Shown here piece after piece: positions 11,480 to 25,697 of a DNA stretch of 64,000 nt; positions within the stretch are counted from its first letter, which is position 1; every line of letters starts with the position of its first letter. The notes below the pieces were generated by a model. It ran no database searches and was not told the DNA's origin. It saw nothing but the letters and a program-made list of their open reading frames with translations. Source of the stretch: Heterobilharzia americana (taxonomy: Eukaryota > Platyhelminthes > Trematoda > Strigeidida > Schistosomatidae); NCBI GenBank assembly GCA_944470555.2, contig OX104134.1, positions 97,520,701 through 97,584,700 of the forward strand. The letters are read 5' to 3'. The position numbers and the translations under genes are program-made.

Positions 11480-13709
11480 ACCATTTTACGAGTTTGAATG
11501 AGTTTCATATAAATTGCATGCATCTTCATGGAAGCCAGTCCCAGTCCCCACCTATCGTCACTAGAAGATGTAAGTACTGCATGTTCCTCTAATGGGACAT
11601 CCCGGCAGAATGAGTAAACTTAAAGCATGAATATTTCAAAAGTGGGGCTTATGTTGCGGCTAAATGTTGAGTCCAGCGCACTGTCATCTCTTAAAGAAAC
11701 GGTAAAAATTTGTGATCGTGCAGTATACCCGGTGTAGCGAAAATTCTGCATACAAAGCTGCACCGGTAAGTGAATCCCAACTAATTTCAAGTTAAATTTG
11801 CGACGTATGATCTTGTTATCATATGAAAGAGAAGATGCATGTTCTAGAGTGGTAATTTGTGGCACCTCATGGTTACTGAAGGTGCCATGTGCCCTGCATG
11901 CACATCCAACCAGTACCATAACATTCCCGTAGTGCATGGTGATTCATACAGAACCGCCTATCTTGTCGAAGACCATATTTTCCAGATTGAGTATGGGAAG
12001 AGTGTTTAGGAAACACACCAGGCAACCTCCTCCTTCTTGTTGTCCCATTCACATCAAACGCGTGCGTGCATTTCAGCATTTATCTTTTCGTTTGGTTTAC
12101 TAGCATCACACCAAGACCTGGTGATGATCATTACAGATGATTCACATATGAGTTCAATTCTCCAAAGGGTGATGGCTGGTTAAGGACAGACCTGGTATTT
12201 ATGGAAATGATGCACAGGTGAGAGGACACACAATTTCGAAAACTTCGAACTCTTTAAACAGACTTAAAGACAGCTCAGTATTGTTTGTTTGCGCGTAGTT
12301 TGATGACATTGCGTCACTTAGCGCATCCACACCTTGGCCATTCCTAGTCGTGAAGACACTAGAAAACTCGATCGGTAAATCGATAGCAGAGTGATGTGAA
12401 ATACATCAGCTTCATCAGGGAAGAAGGTGGTAATTCCTGTGCCTCAGGCCTTCAGCGCACCCATCGCATCCAAATACACAGAGTTTGACCAATGCGAATG
12501 CAGTCTGCAGTGTCTATATCTCCTTCAGGTGGTAGCCAGTTTCGGTTCTGTGCGTGGTGGGCGCGCAAGGTTGGTGATGCTGATAAGTGACAAAACTCGT
12601 CTAGTTAATGTCTGTTATGTATTCGTAACTATCCACGCCACCTGGGTGGTTAGCGTACGGAAGTTGTGCGCGCGGTTGGCTGTATCTTTTCTGTTGCTTC
12701 AAGGAGGACAGGATCAATGGTTCAGAGTAAAGGGCTCCAGCACCAACACCATTTGCTTGGTAAACACTTCAGCTGATAGGGATGTGACGGATAAAGACTA
12801 CTGTACTTTGCGGTTCGTGCTGACTTCAGTTTCACACTGTAGCAGTCACCAGTGACTGCACTCCCATACGAGTCATATCACGTACATTCAGTGTATTGTT
12901 GTTTTAGGGGGCTTTGCACTCAAGCTGACACCATGTAGTCGCTAGAAGTTCCCCTCACACCGCACCTTGGTATTGGATTACAGATGATGCGGTATTAGAG
13001 CTTCCCGTTAACAGGCAATAGGGTCATACTGCGTGTGATCTTGCTGCCAGTATGACGGTGATATATCTTTGCCTCAGGTATAGATATACGTATATAACTG
13101 TATAGGAGTGGACTTTTGAACAATAACCTTAGACTTCACCCTTGGTGACCGCTAGGTTGCTTGAAAACAGAAAAGAAGTGATAAAAAAGGTAAAGGTTCA
13201 TTGACCAATCGAGTATGCACAAAACCAACGGTTTATCTATTTTTCTTGATGGTCTTGAAAAGTTCTGCACTCTTCTAGACAGCCATCTAACCAGTCTGAG
13301 CCCCACAGGCATGATCGTGTGGTTTTCCTCGCACGTCCAATGTGCTGTGGTCGTCTATGAGGGCTCTTCAGGGATTTCCTGGCTTCTCTGAGGAGTCCGG
13401 GGGGTATTCTCGCGCCACAAAACACATGGCTCGGCATATCCCACCTTTTTGGAGAGTCCAATGTTCGTAAACAGCCTGGTTATCCCATTCCTGTGGCTTA
13501 CAAAGGGGTTCCTAGGGTTATTTCATCATCTTATTTCATCAGGTCGCTTCTGCATGTGCCTGTAAGAGTAGAGTCGCATGAATGCACGGTTATAGTGGTT
13601 GGATACTTTGCTGCAGATATCTTAGGTCATCTATTGATATGAGTCGCTGATTTTAGGCTTCTGTCAGACCATGGTGAGAGTTCTGTAACCTTTAGCGCGG
13701 TGCCGGATT
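11480..13709. other. Unassigned DNA, richer in GC than its flanks
   Basis: A 142-codon plus frame (12427-12855) and a 74-codon minus frame (13237-13461) are present, but neither resembles a family I know. Base composition differs from the AT-rich intergenic DNA and is closer to that of the retroelement blocks. It may therefore be an old repeat. I make no call on function. Confidence 0.35.
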
Positions 13710-14283
13710 TCATTTCGAGCTTTCTATGTATAAGTTCGGGTACACAACGTTAAATGATGAAGTTAAGTCATACATTTCACAATCGTTTATTTCCCCTCTA
13801 GCTAATGTAGTTTTCTGCGCAGTCAACTTAGCCTGGTTTGGGCGGGAGGAAGTCATAAATATATGTGTGGTTGGTGGAGTTACCACTGTTTTTCGGCCGA
13901 AAATAGTCAGGCCTTTGAGCACAGCTAAAAAGCAGCATTTCAGCCTCTGTTCATCAAAAACCGCCATTATTGCCTTAAAAATCGTGTCATTCAATAGGGC
14001 AGATCCTGATTTCATGAATTTACCTGCTTCTACGTGCGCTCTTAGCTGAGAGCCCACAGGGTAGTAGAGAATGTAGTTTCTCTTTTTCCTTCCCAATAAA
14101 TATACACAGATGTTGTGTATTTTTTGTTCTCGGCAAAATTTCTCGTGCTGTCCTCAACTCCCTGCCTTCACAGACGTTGTAAACGAATGCATTAGGCTGT
14201 AGCAAGCCTTTCTCAATTATTTCAGCAGTGATAGGCCTACCAAATAATCTGCCTCGTTGTAGTTTCGACATCAACTTTACCAA
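13710..14283 (-). pseudogene. Unidentified broken open frame
   Basis: Two overlapping minus-strand frames (14283-14020, then 14096-13710) form about 190 codons if read through one frame change near 14060-14090, in a run of GAAAAA-type sequence. The first frame is rich in basic residues (MSKLQRGRLFGRP at its start). The second is hydrophilic and ends before a TAG. I recognise no domain. It could be a retroelement gag-like remnant or a decayed host gene. There is no splice-site support. Confidence 0.3.
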
Positions 14284-14535
14284 TGGGTTTGTCAGACCCT
14301 ACGCTTGAGGCTAACGTTCAGAACACTTTACTTTAGGCAATCACAACGTAGCAAACAAGAGGGCAATGATGATAGCACAGCGTGTTTATTCCAAGCACTT
14401 TGGTGGGCATGTTAGGCCGGTAAACTTGAACAAGTGCATTAAAAGTAATTCACCACCCAGTAGTGGTCAACAGCGACCAGAAAGCCATCTAATGGTAGAG
14501 GTTCTCATTCAAGTTCAGTGAACACTACAGGCTGG

Positions 14536-14724
14536 TCATAGGTCATAATCCCCAAGCGACAAGGACTTGTTAATCTGCGCCCTAACTTCGTCCAGCAAGG
14601 GTGACGCTTCGGAAGCCCATTGCAAATTTTCTTGCAGCATTCTGCTTACAAATAGTGACTTGGCTTTACGTGACTCCTGCATCTTATTTTCACTCAGTGC
14701 ATAGAATATCAAATGGATTATCTC
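14536..14724 (-). CDS. Unidentified 62-codon open frame lacking an ATG
   Basis: This stretch is open between a TGA at 14725-14727 and a TGA at 14536-14538. The residues look protein-like: an alternating charged and hydrophobic helical pattern with pieces such as KAKSLFVSRMLQENLQWA and LLDEVRAQINKSL. There is no start codon, so if real it is a terminal exon or a fragment. I recognise no family. It lies in the unassigned block between the broken frame at 13710-14283 and the SR3-like element. Confidence 0.25.
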   Translation of the reverse strand, partial: EIIHLIFYALSENKMQESRKAKSLFVSRMLQENLQWASEASPLLDEVRAQINKSLSLGDYDL

Positions 14725-15459
14725 TCACATAGCCTAGTCTCAATGTGAGAAAAAATCAATATTCCCACGGATTCGCTCTCTGAAAATATCTGCGGGGTCA
14801 AGATGTCTTCCTTTTGTTGAAAACAAACGAGTTCCTAACAAGATTAATTTTGAATGTTGAAGGCACACAGCCCAACCTTCAACTTATTCATAAAACTCTT
14901 CTAAAAATTAATATGTAACACAGCTGTCTTCTAGTGACCGGACTGGTGGGTATGGAAGATACCTGCCCCGAAGAAACGTGCAACATACACGGTAATCTGT
15001 TTATAACTGTGGAAGTAATGCGTACCTCCATGTTGCCATTATCGTTCTCACTTTAAGTGGAAACCCCTGAGGAATTCAAACAGCATTACTTCTTTGATAA
15101 CGAACCTCCTGAGCTGCCCCCTTCTTTCTTGCTTGAAGCTTTTACGCAGTCATTAAACACGGTTTTCGCCTGCATTTCTGCCAGAAGACTTTATGAAGAT
15201 AAAATTCAACGTGCGGCTTTGCGTTGATTGTTTTTATGCGATGTAAAATCTTTTTTCCTTCAGCCTACAGAATGACACTACCTGGGATGAAGAAGAGATG
15301 ACAAACAACATTACCAAATATTCTTCTCCGTCAGATGTCATAACCGTACTCGCAAAAATGATACGCACCTGTAAATTCAGGGACCGATATCATCATTATC
15401 GAACTACAAATATGAAAAAACCAAGGAGGACCCGAATGGAAGATGAGCATTGAGCAATA

Positions 15460-18400
15460 TATATCCAGCCCAGCCGATAGCTGCTACCTTGATGTAGTGA
15501 CTGGACTTGCATATCACAGTCACGCAGCGAGCTATGCCGGAGGAATACTCGTTCCCTAGAGGTTCTACCATACCTTAGGGAGAAATAGCCTTCAACGGCG
15601 TGGAAAGCCAGGAAGTGTTGATCATTCTCGCAACCCTATCAACACTCAAGTTTCCTCAGACCGCTATCCACCTACCCCATCATTGCCCTCTAATCTTCCT
15701 TCGTGCCTCTGAATTAACGATGCTACATCATCTTCAATTTCTCCTAGTTCTGTAGCCTCCGGCAGCGACTTGAATCCATATAACAGCACCCCCGGTCTTC
15801 TTAAACTAGGCTCCAGATTACACATCGAGGTCCTCAGTGTCCGCGCCCTCCGTAAGCTTGATCAGCAGACCTCATCGACCAAGACCCTAGCTTCTCGGGC
15901 CATGAATATGTGATGTGTTTGAGAAGCTCGCGTATGGGACCAGAGTGCCGGTATCCTCCTAAGTGAAGGGCAAGTTCTGTCGAAAACTGCCTAGTTACCT
16001 TCCGAAAACCAAACGTTCAGGCATGGTGATAGCTCCAGGCGGTTTCAATGCACAGGTGGGCAAACTGGGTGAGGTCGAAAGACCTTTAGGTGGCACTTTC
16101 AAAATTCTGGCTGAATAAGCAGACAACGGTGATCGCCTACTGCAACTATGCTCGGACAACTGCCTATTTTTGGCCAGTGCAAATTTCGGACATGAAGAAA
16201 GATATTGTCTGATGTAGCGTCCATCATGCTCGACTCAGCTATTGACACAGATGGACCACACTGCTGTTAGTCATCGTCAAAGAGGCTTGGTGGAAGACTG
16301 CCACTCCTTCTGCAGTATGTGTTTGGATAGCAGCCACGCGTTGGTCCGACCGTGTATATGGCTGCACCTCAGTGAATGTAAGAAAAATTCGGCAACAAAA
16401 CCACTGCGAGTGCTGCTGGACAACGAAAACGCCAAAGCCGTGTTCAGTGAGGAACTAGCTGGGCAGTTATTGGAACAGAAGACTATCACTAACCCAGAAG
16501 CTTGGTACCCTCTCCGGTCCCCTGTAAATGCAGCGCTGAAGGCTGCAGCCGACTCTGAAACAGTCGCCAAAGAGAGCCAGTGGGTACCAACAGCTTCTCC
16601 TGAACTAATAGATGTACGTGAATGCATCGCTCCAGACTCTGAGCACGTCGGAGGGCAAACGTAACTTAAAAGTAGATTGAGAAAAAGTCCACGCAGCAGC
16701 CGCGAACAGTGATGGGCAGCGAAAGCTAAAGACGTGGAAAAGGCAACGGCTACTGGTAACAGTGGACACTTATTGGGGCTTATCAAGGAAACCGGGGAGA
16801 AAAGGCCGACAACAGTTAATGAGACCATAAGGGAGAAGGACGGATCTGCGATTCACCAGCAGGGGAGACGATTAAACGATGGACGGAACACTTGGAGGAA
16901 CAGTTTAGCTGGCCTCTGGACTCCATTGCATTACCCGCTATCCAGTTGGGTCCTGAATGGAACGTTAAGATAGGCCCTTAACATCGGCAGAAGTTGAGAA
17001 GGCAGTAGGTAACCTGAAACGAGGAAGGGCAGCAAGACCAGATGGACTATCTGCTGAGACATACAAGAATGGTGTTGGAGTGCTCTTAGGTTAACGGAAC
17101 TGTTAACCAGTATATGGGGAGCAAATAAGATCCCCTCTGACCTGTCTAAACCACCGATAATTCCAGTCTAAATAAAGGCGAGAAGTACTCTTGTGATAAC
17201 CGCAGAGGAATCAGCCTGACGGATACAGAGTCTAAGATTCCAGGTCCTATAATTCTTCGACGCCTGAGTGGAGCTCGGGAACGGCAAGCCCGATAAAATC
17301 AAGCAGACTTTAGACCCGGCAGCAGATGTATCGACCAAATATTCAGACTGCTCCAGGTTCTATAACATAGGCGCGCTTGCTGACACCCGACACTAGCTGT
17401 GCGTCACGACCTGAAGGCAGTGGCATTCAACTCGGTTGATCGAGAAGTCTTATGGAAACGTTTCTCACTAAAAGGCGTGCCGAGTAAGTACATCACCTCT
17501 CTGAAGGCTCTCTACTCGAACACTTGTGGGTGTGTTAGGGCTTACGGTGAGATATCAGGTGAGCTGTGGCCCCCCTCTCGTCACCCGATTACACGGACGT
17601 TGACCTAATCGTAGGAGAATTTTCATGAGATCTAGAATATGCAGATGACATGACATAGTCCTGTTAGGCGAAGACGCTGACGAGATGCAGAGTCTTTCGA
17701 ACACTTTGAGTGACAATTTGAGAATTTTTGGGATGTGTTTCTCATCACCCAGATGCATATTGTTGCTTAGGGATTGGTCTTCAACGGTGCCCCATCGCGG
17801 CTAGCAATGGGGAGTGTAGCGACTGAGTGTGTTGACCACTTCACTTACCTGGGAAGTAGGATCAGCCTTGCCCTGGTCGCTCAGTGGCCGATGAAATCTC
17901 TGCACGAATACAAAAGGTTCGGCTGACTTTTGCCTACTTACGCCATCTGTGGCGCCACCGCGGCGATATCCGATTGTCTACTAAGGGTTGCGTTCACTGC
18001 ATAGCGGTTCACTCTGTTCTACTCTATGCCTGTGAAACATGGCCATTGAAGGTGGAAGACATGAGAAGGCTTCAGGTGTTTGACCACCATCGCCTTCGTA
18101 TTATAGGCCGTATTCCGTGGTGTCACCACGTGAGTAATGCAGACGTCAGGTGTGGAGTTTTAGGGAGAAGAGGTAAGTCACTTGACACAGTTGTGAACCT
18201 TCATCGACTGAGATAGTTGGCACATGTGTTACATATGTCTAGTCACCATCCGTCTCGTCACACAATGTTTACCGAAGTAGGTTCAGACTGGAAAAAGGCT
18301 CGAGGTAGCCGGACTAAAACATGGCATCAATGTACGAAGTCGGTGACTGTTGGTTTGAGCCATGTGGGGCGATGCAGACTAACCGGTTGGAGTCCGCGGG

Positions 18401-18660
18401 ACAGGAGGAACCAGTGGTTGGAGACTAGGTGATATGGCTCAGAACCGATGTCAGTGACGCAGATGTATGCTCACATAATCCTCATCTTAACGACGCCATA
18501 CCGAATCACTCCATTTTCTCATTCTTCCTTTCTCTCTTTTCGTACTTTATATTTCTTTTGACTGGAATATCTTTTCTTCATCTTCTTCTTCACTGCCTTG
18601 TTCTTGATGTACTGATCTGAGATGTGGCAACTAGGACCATTACGCCGTCATGTTGATTTG
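15460..18660 (+). mobile_element. Near full-length decayed SR3/Perere-3-like RTE retrotransposon
   Basis: The domains appear in RTE order over about 3.2 kb, the usual length for this type. A 5' leader starts near 15460. The endonuclease begins with LGSRLHIEVLSVRALRK (about 15812-15860). A GGFNAQVGKLGE block near 16040 corresponds to the GDFNAQVG motif, followed by the endonuclease C-terminal part (16242-16664). The RT finger RAARPDGLSAETY is near 17030, and NSVDREVLW near 17430. A frame-broken LEYADD catalytic box lies near 17635-17650. The C-terminal block LKVEDMRRLQVFDHHRLR is near 18050, ending in the 3' UTR. Many stops and frameshifts are present, so it cannot encode a functional protein. 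Positions 18018-18632 have a near-identical inverted copy at 43474-44088. Confidence 0.85.
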
Positions 18661-21477
18661 GCTGGTGACGGAACATACATTGACAGGATACCCTTCGCCT
18701 GCGTTCAACAGTAAATGTTATACGTTTTTCGACTTGAGCCATTATTGTTGTAAGATCATGGCTCAACAGCTAGAAAACCAATATTTGCTGATATACCTGT
18801 GATCCTTCCTTGTTTTGCTGGACCGATTCGGTCGGCTCCCGCTGGCAAATGGGCTACTTTGCGCATGTCTTGACGTTGCCTGAATATTTATTGCTATAAT
18901 TTACGTGGCTGTCGCCAGTAATGAAACCAAAGACTCGCACCCCAGAGACTGTTGCCTCCACAAAAAGTTGGGGATCTAAACAGCCGTGCCTTGATGGCTT
19001 AGTGAATCATGCTTCGATGTTCCAGTCTCAGTGGGGACAACATCACTTGCTGGAAAGCAGATACATCCAGCTGAAGAGTCACAGGTGGCATGGAACTCGC
19101 GTCTTGAATTCAACTGCCGGCTGCAACCGGGTAAATCTTGGTCCACAAAAAGTTGTCGGATAGAAAATTATTCAAGAGCCACGGGTATTTTAACAATCGA
19201 GGATATATGTGCGCCCGTAGATGATAAGTGACCATCAAGGTGAGCAAGTATGATCGGCACCCACCAGATGGAAACTAAGAAATGGTGTAGCTCAGAATAA
19301 CGGAGATTACCAAGATAAAAAGATTGGCCACATCCCCCGTTTGCATAGAAAGTCGGCTTGTGAGTGCCTGGTTGCGACGGCTTCGGTGAAGCGTAACAAG
19401 TTTGATCGTCGTCGCCTGTTTAATATCCTGAAGGCTTCGGAAATATATATTCGGTGCCCAGCTTCCATTGGGTGTCCGGCAATGGCACTCGCAGAAACTC
19501 TGTTCCGCACCCAACATATACCTCTTAGAGATGCTCCCAATGTCGAGTGGATTACCGTCTCTCAGTCATCTAAGTGTACTTGCCCCCACAGGTTAGGCGA
19601 ACAGTAGGTGTTGTCTCGTGGGCAACGTCAAACTAACATCACTATTTGGATTGATTGCAATCTAGTGACAAGCCCTACCTCCACTCATCAAGTACTACCG
19701 TCGCCGAGAAGGTTAACTGCCGGCTAATGTATGTGGTGACATCCATTTGATGATTAATGTAAGGTGCGATAATTCGAGCGTTAGGACATGCATTCTAAAT
19801 AAAGTTATGGCTCGCATCGGACACCTTTTGTGTACAACGGGTTTTGAAAATATCCACTGTAGTGTAAGCCTGTTAGAGTGATGAGCAGGAAGTTGAAATG
19901 AGCTGGAGAGCATCACTGGAATCGGTTTATTGGTGTTTCCTATTGCTAGGAAGTGTAATTCAGCATAACATACAGCTGGTTACACACTTCAGACAAATGT
20001 GTTAAACCACTGTGGAACCTTCATCTGACTGCAAACTTTATTTATGGTCCCCAAAATGCAGTTATTTTTCTCATCATCTTCAGTATGTTGGTCTATTTGT
20101 ATCAGACAGTGTGACAGCAGGAGGTAACACCAGGTATTATGATAGAATGTTGTATTGGCTATAGGTCAACAAGTTCCAAATCATCAAGAAGGTAAAACGT
20201 GCCCTTTATTAAGGTGTTTTACAGTGTGAAAAATTACAAGTTGAGTTAGGTTAATCAGTGGATGTAATATAACACGCCCGCTTCGCTCCAGTCGGGCTCA
20301 GACTTCAGAATGGTCATGAGACTACAGAATCAAAACGGATCGAGGCACTTGGTTGTACACCACCCGATATGCTGAGGATGCGCTTTTGGATTTGACAATA
20401 TTACATGTTTTGGTTTATCGGTGGCATGCATGTCGATGAGCGTCTCAAAATTAAGAATATATCGCTCCCAAAGAATGATTCCCATACAAGTCCCGTCAAA
20501 TTGGTCTACATAATCACAGATTTGTTTTGGTTTTGATGAGCTTTTCTGTGTCAGAGATCTGGTTACGATCATATATATTTCTAAGTTGCTGGGTATGATG
20601 CACATAAAGCCATATTGCTTTCGATCCCCAAATCACCAAGCTTTAGCTCATGGATGAGGACTCGGTGTGTCTCATATTTTCAATAAGAATCCTAATCAAG
20701 ACTGGAATGAGAGTGCATCAGCAAGGAGTCATGATCCCCTAACTAAGACAAGTGACAAGAAAACTCTCAGCTGCGTCTGGCATGAGGGACTACTTCCTGA
20801 TGAAAACAGATTTTAGGGAGTCCGGAAGCTAATGAAAGACTTCTCTATAGGCGTGACCATAACTTTACGGAGATATCAGAAAGGATCACCCCACAAATCG
20901 TACGCAGAATAGCTAACTCATCTTCATGATGACTACAAAAATTGGATATTATATCTGAACGGTTTTATGGTTGAAGCGGCAATTTTTCGGAGCATACTCA
21001 GTCCCTGACCCAGCTGCAGTCATCAAGTAGTTAGTCCAAAGCTAAAAACCTCTTATCAGGATTTGGACATCTAGTTCCCTCGTCTACTTAGTCACCAGCT
21101 AGAAGTTCAGACTGAAACTAGTGTCCTGCTAGACTGAAATCGAGGTGAAGAAATGCCTTCACAAGGAAACAACCAACTGCGTTTGATTCACGGTATATTT
21201 CTGAACTGTGAAAACCAAGCCGAATGCAAAGTAAACCCACGAAAACATGAGAAAATAATTTCCATGCACTGACCTTTCAATAAATATCAGATATTAGAAA
21301 GTCTGTACACGGATACCGATTTCAGTGGAAGCTGCATGTGGCGTGATTATACAAATAAACTAAATTCAGTGAAAAACGTATCTATTGAACGCTTCAATCT
21401 TAACAAAGCCTATGTTGAGCGGTGGACAGTTGTTTGAATCCTTACTTCCATAGTAGTTGTTTCGTTCTTCTACGGTA
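18661..21477. other. Unassigned intergenic DNA upstream of the SR-protein gene
   Basis: Open frames at 19341-19607 (plus) and 20330-20605 (minus, 91 codons) look partly protein-like, but I could not match them to a family or support them with splice sites. No promoter motif could be called for the gene at 21478. Confidence 0.4.
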
Positions 21478-22960
<1,483 letters not shown>

Positions 22961-23024
22961 TCATGTATATCCCATAAATGTTTACACCATTTTTGTCTCT
23001 CCCTTTTAATACATTTATGAACAC

Positions 23025-23030
23025 ATTAAA
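23025..23030 (+). terminator. Candidate poly(A) signal ATTAAA of the SR-protein gene
   Basis: ATTAAA lies 65 bp after the stop codon. A weaker AATACA precedes it at 23008-23013. No other strong signal is close. Confidence 0.45.
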
Positions 23031-23789
23031 CTAGGACGTATTAATGTATGGTTATGTGCTTCGCTGCTGTCTACGGGTTAGATCTTGAAGGAAACGGCAA
23101 ATAACATAACGCAGGTGTGATTAGTTTTTGGACGAGTTTGACCGGAAATTGTGTCAACAGGGTTTGGTAACGTAGAACGAGTTGATAGTGTGTACCGTTG
23201 GCAAGGTATGCCATTATAAGAGAACTACAAACTAGGTTACAAGATTCACTGTTTATAGCGCATGGGAATAGCAATGGTGGTGTCTTTCAAAGTGTAGTAC
23301 TGGTGACCACTGGGGTCAGCGGTCTCATTGATGGGCTTGGGTAGAAGTGCTAGTAACTCAGTTGGTCGTCGGCGGTACATGGCTAGAGATAATTTGGGGG
23401 ATTAAATGCAATGCTGGGTACTGCCACACGGAGTCCACAGCTGGTCCGTGTTGTCATACACTACGGTCGAACTAAAGTATTGAGGGCACTTTGTGCTCTC
23501 AAGCAACTGTTTTGGGAAGGTGCAAACGATGTGTGGTTATCCTCAATGGGGCGTCTTTCAATCTGCGTGACAATTTTCCATGGGCACTAAGCCAGCCGCT
23601 AGGTATCCGCATACTCGGAAGGTGAATTCCGAAGATCCACTCTTAAGACCGTTAAGTCAATTTGAAAACCGCACTTGGGCCCTGTATGTGCGTCTGAAAC
23701 GCAAAATACATTCATGGCTAGAGGTTCCACAGTTTTGGTGCTTCCTGTACACCTTGGTAAGGAGTTCAGGCGTTGAGAGCTCCTAAGTG

Positions 23790-24510
23790 AAGTTGACGGT
23801 GGGGTTTTAGGGAACTAGCAACGAGGTTCCCATGGAGTTGGCCGTTTGCAGAATGGAAGGTTGGGGAAAGTGTAAAAGCCCTAACATTAGTATCGGGAAG
23901 TAAAGGCAACGGAGGGGACAGTCGGGGAGCATACGTTGTGTCTTGTATACTGCCGGTAGCGTGCGGTCAGTCGACACTTCCCGGCTGCCCACAACGTGAA
24001 ATGCGGTATCTTAAAGTACTTGGAACAAGATTAGTTCGGTCTCAGAGCCCACGGGACACCTTTTTTTTAGGCCTGTCATACTCGGCTTCCCGTGGGATGT
24101 TTTGAGGTCTGGTTATTCTAACCCCGGATAGACAGGACCCATACCGATGGCACCGAAAGGTTGTCGGTGTTATTTCCGGAGTCGACCTTTTCTATCCTCT
24201 TCCTATAGGGGGGGTAGCAGTGGCATGGGACTTCTGGCCACCCAAGGAGAACACCTTTCTGCCGCCAAGCCCTACCCGGCAGAAGAACAGCTTCACCTTC
24301 GGACCCCCGCCATCGTGTGGCAGTTTACACCACAACAGTAACTACTTTTTGCCTCTCCACTATCCAGCAGGCTCTTCTTGCATGGTAGCACCTCGCAGGG
24401 ATAATCGTCTCACCAGAACAGCCCGTTGGGTCGTTGTAATACCCGAGTCAGCGGCCATCAGTCGGGCTAGTAATACTGCCTGTCTGCCCAGACCCTAACC
24501 GGTGGAGCGG
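23790..24510 (-). repeat. Retroelement leader-like repeat block
   Basis: This block resembles 48940-49560 in the same orientation. Shared stretches include AAGGTTGGGGAAGGTGTAAG-like and TTGACACTTC-like segments. The copy at 48940 lies directly upstream of a minus-strand SR3-like endonuclease, so I infer a 5' leader. No coding part follows here (below 23790 on the minus strand), which suggests a solo fragment. The GC content is clearly higher than in the intron DNA to the right. Confidence 0.5.
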
Positions 24511-25116
24511 AGCTCGAGCCCGTGGACCGAAGTCCTACAGTAATCTCCTTCTGTGTACGTTCCTTCGCACTCCTTCACATAATCGAAGCAGTTGGTATTG
24601 AGGTCATGAAGCCAGATGTGCCTACAGAGAAACCTTTTCTCAAACATTCATTCCCTGCATCTTTAATAACACTGGCGTTACTATCGTCAGCTATTCCCCT
24701 TTGTAAATAACAACCGGGTTTTACCTGCGCAATTTGCTACTAGTACTACGGTAATCTCCCGTTTTACCTTAGTTTTCATTTATCTGTTCATAATAAAGTC
24801 CTCATATATTCCAAAATATTTAGAAAATCAGCAAGGTCTTTCTCAATGTTTCGCTTTCTGTCACTGGTTCGTTGTTCAGAAATAATCAGTCTGAATTACA
24901 TACAGAAATCACTGTTTGTACCACATGACCACATACATCTTGGTATTTCATAAAAATCCGATTATTTGGCTTAAGGAGTCGTAGCATATCTATCGAGACG
25001 TTCAGAAAAATCTTGTTTCAACTTTTGAAACAGGCTGGGATCAAGACATAAGGACTAAGTCAAACTAGGCGCTCAAATCCTTCCAGGACATTCGTAATAA
25101 TTACGGACTGGATGTG

Positions 25117-25356
25117 TTATTTTCCATACCGGGTGATAATCGAAGGTAGGATGGAAATCTGGGTCACGGCAGGATCCCAACCAGCTGCCTCCAAGATGTC
25201 TTTCGCAACCATACTGGTGACTAACCGGTCCGGTGCATCTCCTAAATGTAAATCCTTAAGGTCAGGGAATATGGCTTCAAGAAAGTAGTATAAATCTTCT
25301 AGAACATTGTGGTTTGTAGAGGTTTGAGTGGACCCGCAATGTAGCGCTTTGAGTAA
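25117..25356 (-). CDS. Unidentified 79-residue open frame just downstream of ARPC3
   Basis: The frame is open from 25356 to a TAA at 25117-25119, bounded upstream by TGA at 25357-25359. The peptide is convincingly protein-like. It contains NVLEDLYYFLEAIFPDLKDL, then APDRLVTSMVAKDILEAAGW, and ends ITRYGK. It has no initiating ATG near its start, so it is probably a terminal exon. An acceptor TTCTAG ending at 25299 would start the exon at 25298, and other AG sites lie upstream. It begins about 160 bp past the ARPC3 poly(A) signal on the same strand, so any upstream exons would have to overlap ARPC3. Alternatives are a gene-fragment duplication or an alternative ARPC3-linked transcript. I do not recognise the family. 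Confidence 0.4.
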   Translation of the reverse strand, partial: LLKALHCGSTQTSTNHNVLEDLYYFLEAIFPDLKDLHLGDAPDRLVTSMVAKDILEAAGWDPAVTQISILPSIITRYGK

Positions 25357-25516
25357 TCAACGTTTAGCCGGTTATGGGCTCAGGTTTCACTAAGACGACT
25401 TGTGTATGCAGCCAGATGATGTAATGAACCTGCGCACGGTGTTTATGGTTTGCCGATTAATACATAGTTGTTGAGTGGTACACCGAAGCATCACAAAAAG
25501 GCACGTTTTATAATTA

Positions 25517-25522
25517 TTTATT
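25517..25522 (-). terminator. Poly(A) signal AATAAA of ARPC3
   Basis: On the minus strand a canonical AATAAA lies 110 bp after the ARPC3 stop codon, in an AT-rich stretch that fits a short 3' UTR. Confidence 0.6.
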
Positions 25523-25631
25523 TGCATACATAATGGAAGTTCCCGACATGGAAAATCAAACAAAAAAGTCATATGGTTAAAAAAAAGCAGGACTGAGAAA
25601 TATTCCAATAAGCTAAATTATAGAGTAAACA

Positions 25632-25697
25632 TTAGAATACTCCCAATGGTGTTAGCGATTGGTCCAGGAAACGACGTTTACCAAAGCACAGCCACCA
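25632..25697 (-). CDS. ARPC3: ARPC3 exon 5 (last)
   Basis: 21 codons plus TAA, after the acceptor ACAACAG. It starts WWLCFGKRRF, completing the conserved SKWW block with exon 4. It lies 3.5 kb from exon 4. Confidence 0.92.
   Translation of the reverse strand, partial: WWLCFGKRRFLDQSLTPLGVF

Noticed and set aside
11293..11529. An open frame across the N run
   Set aside because: It is artificial: the gap has no sequence.
16277..16828. A 183-codon minus frame
   Set aside because: It is antisense to the SR3-like endonuclease and linker region.
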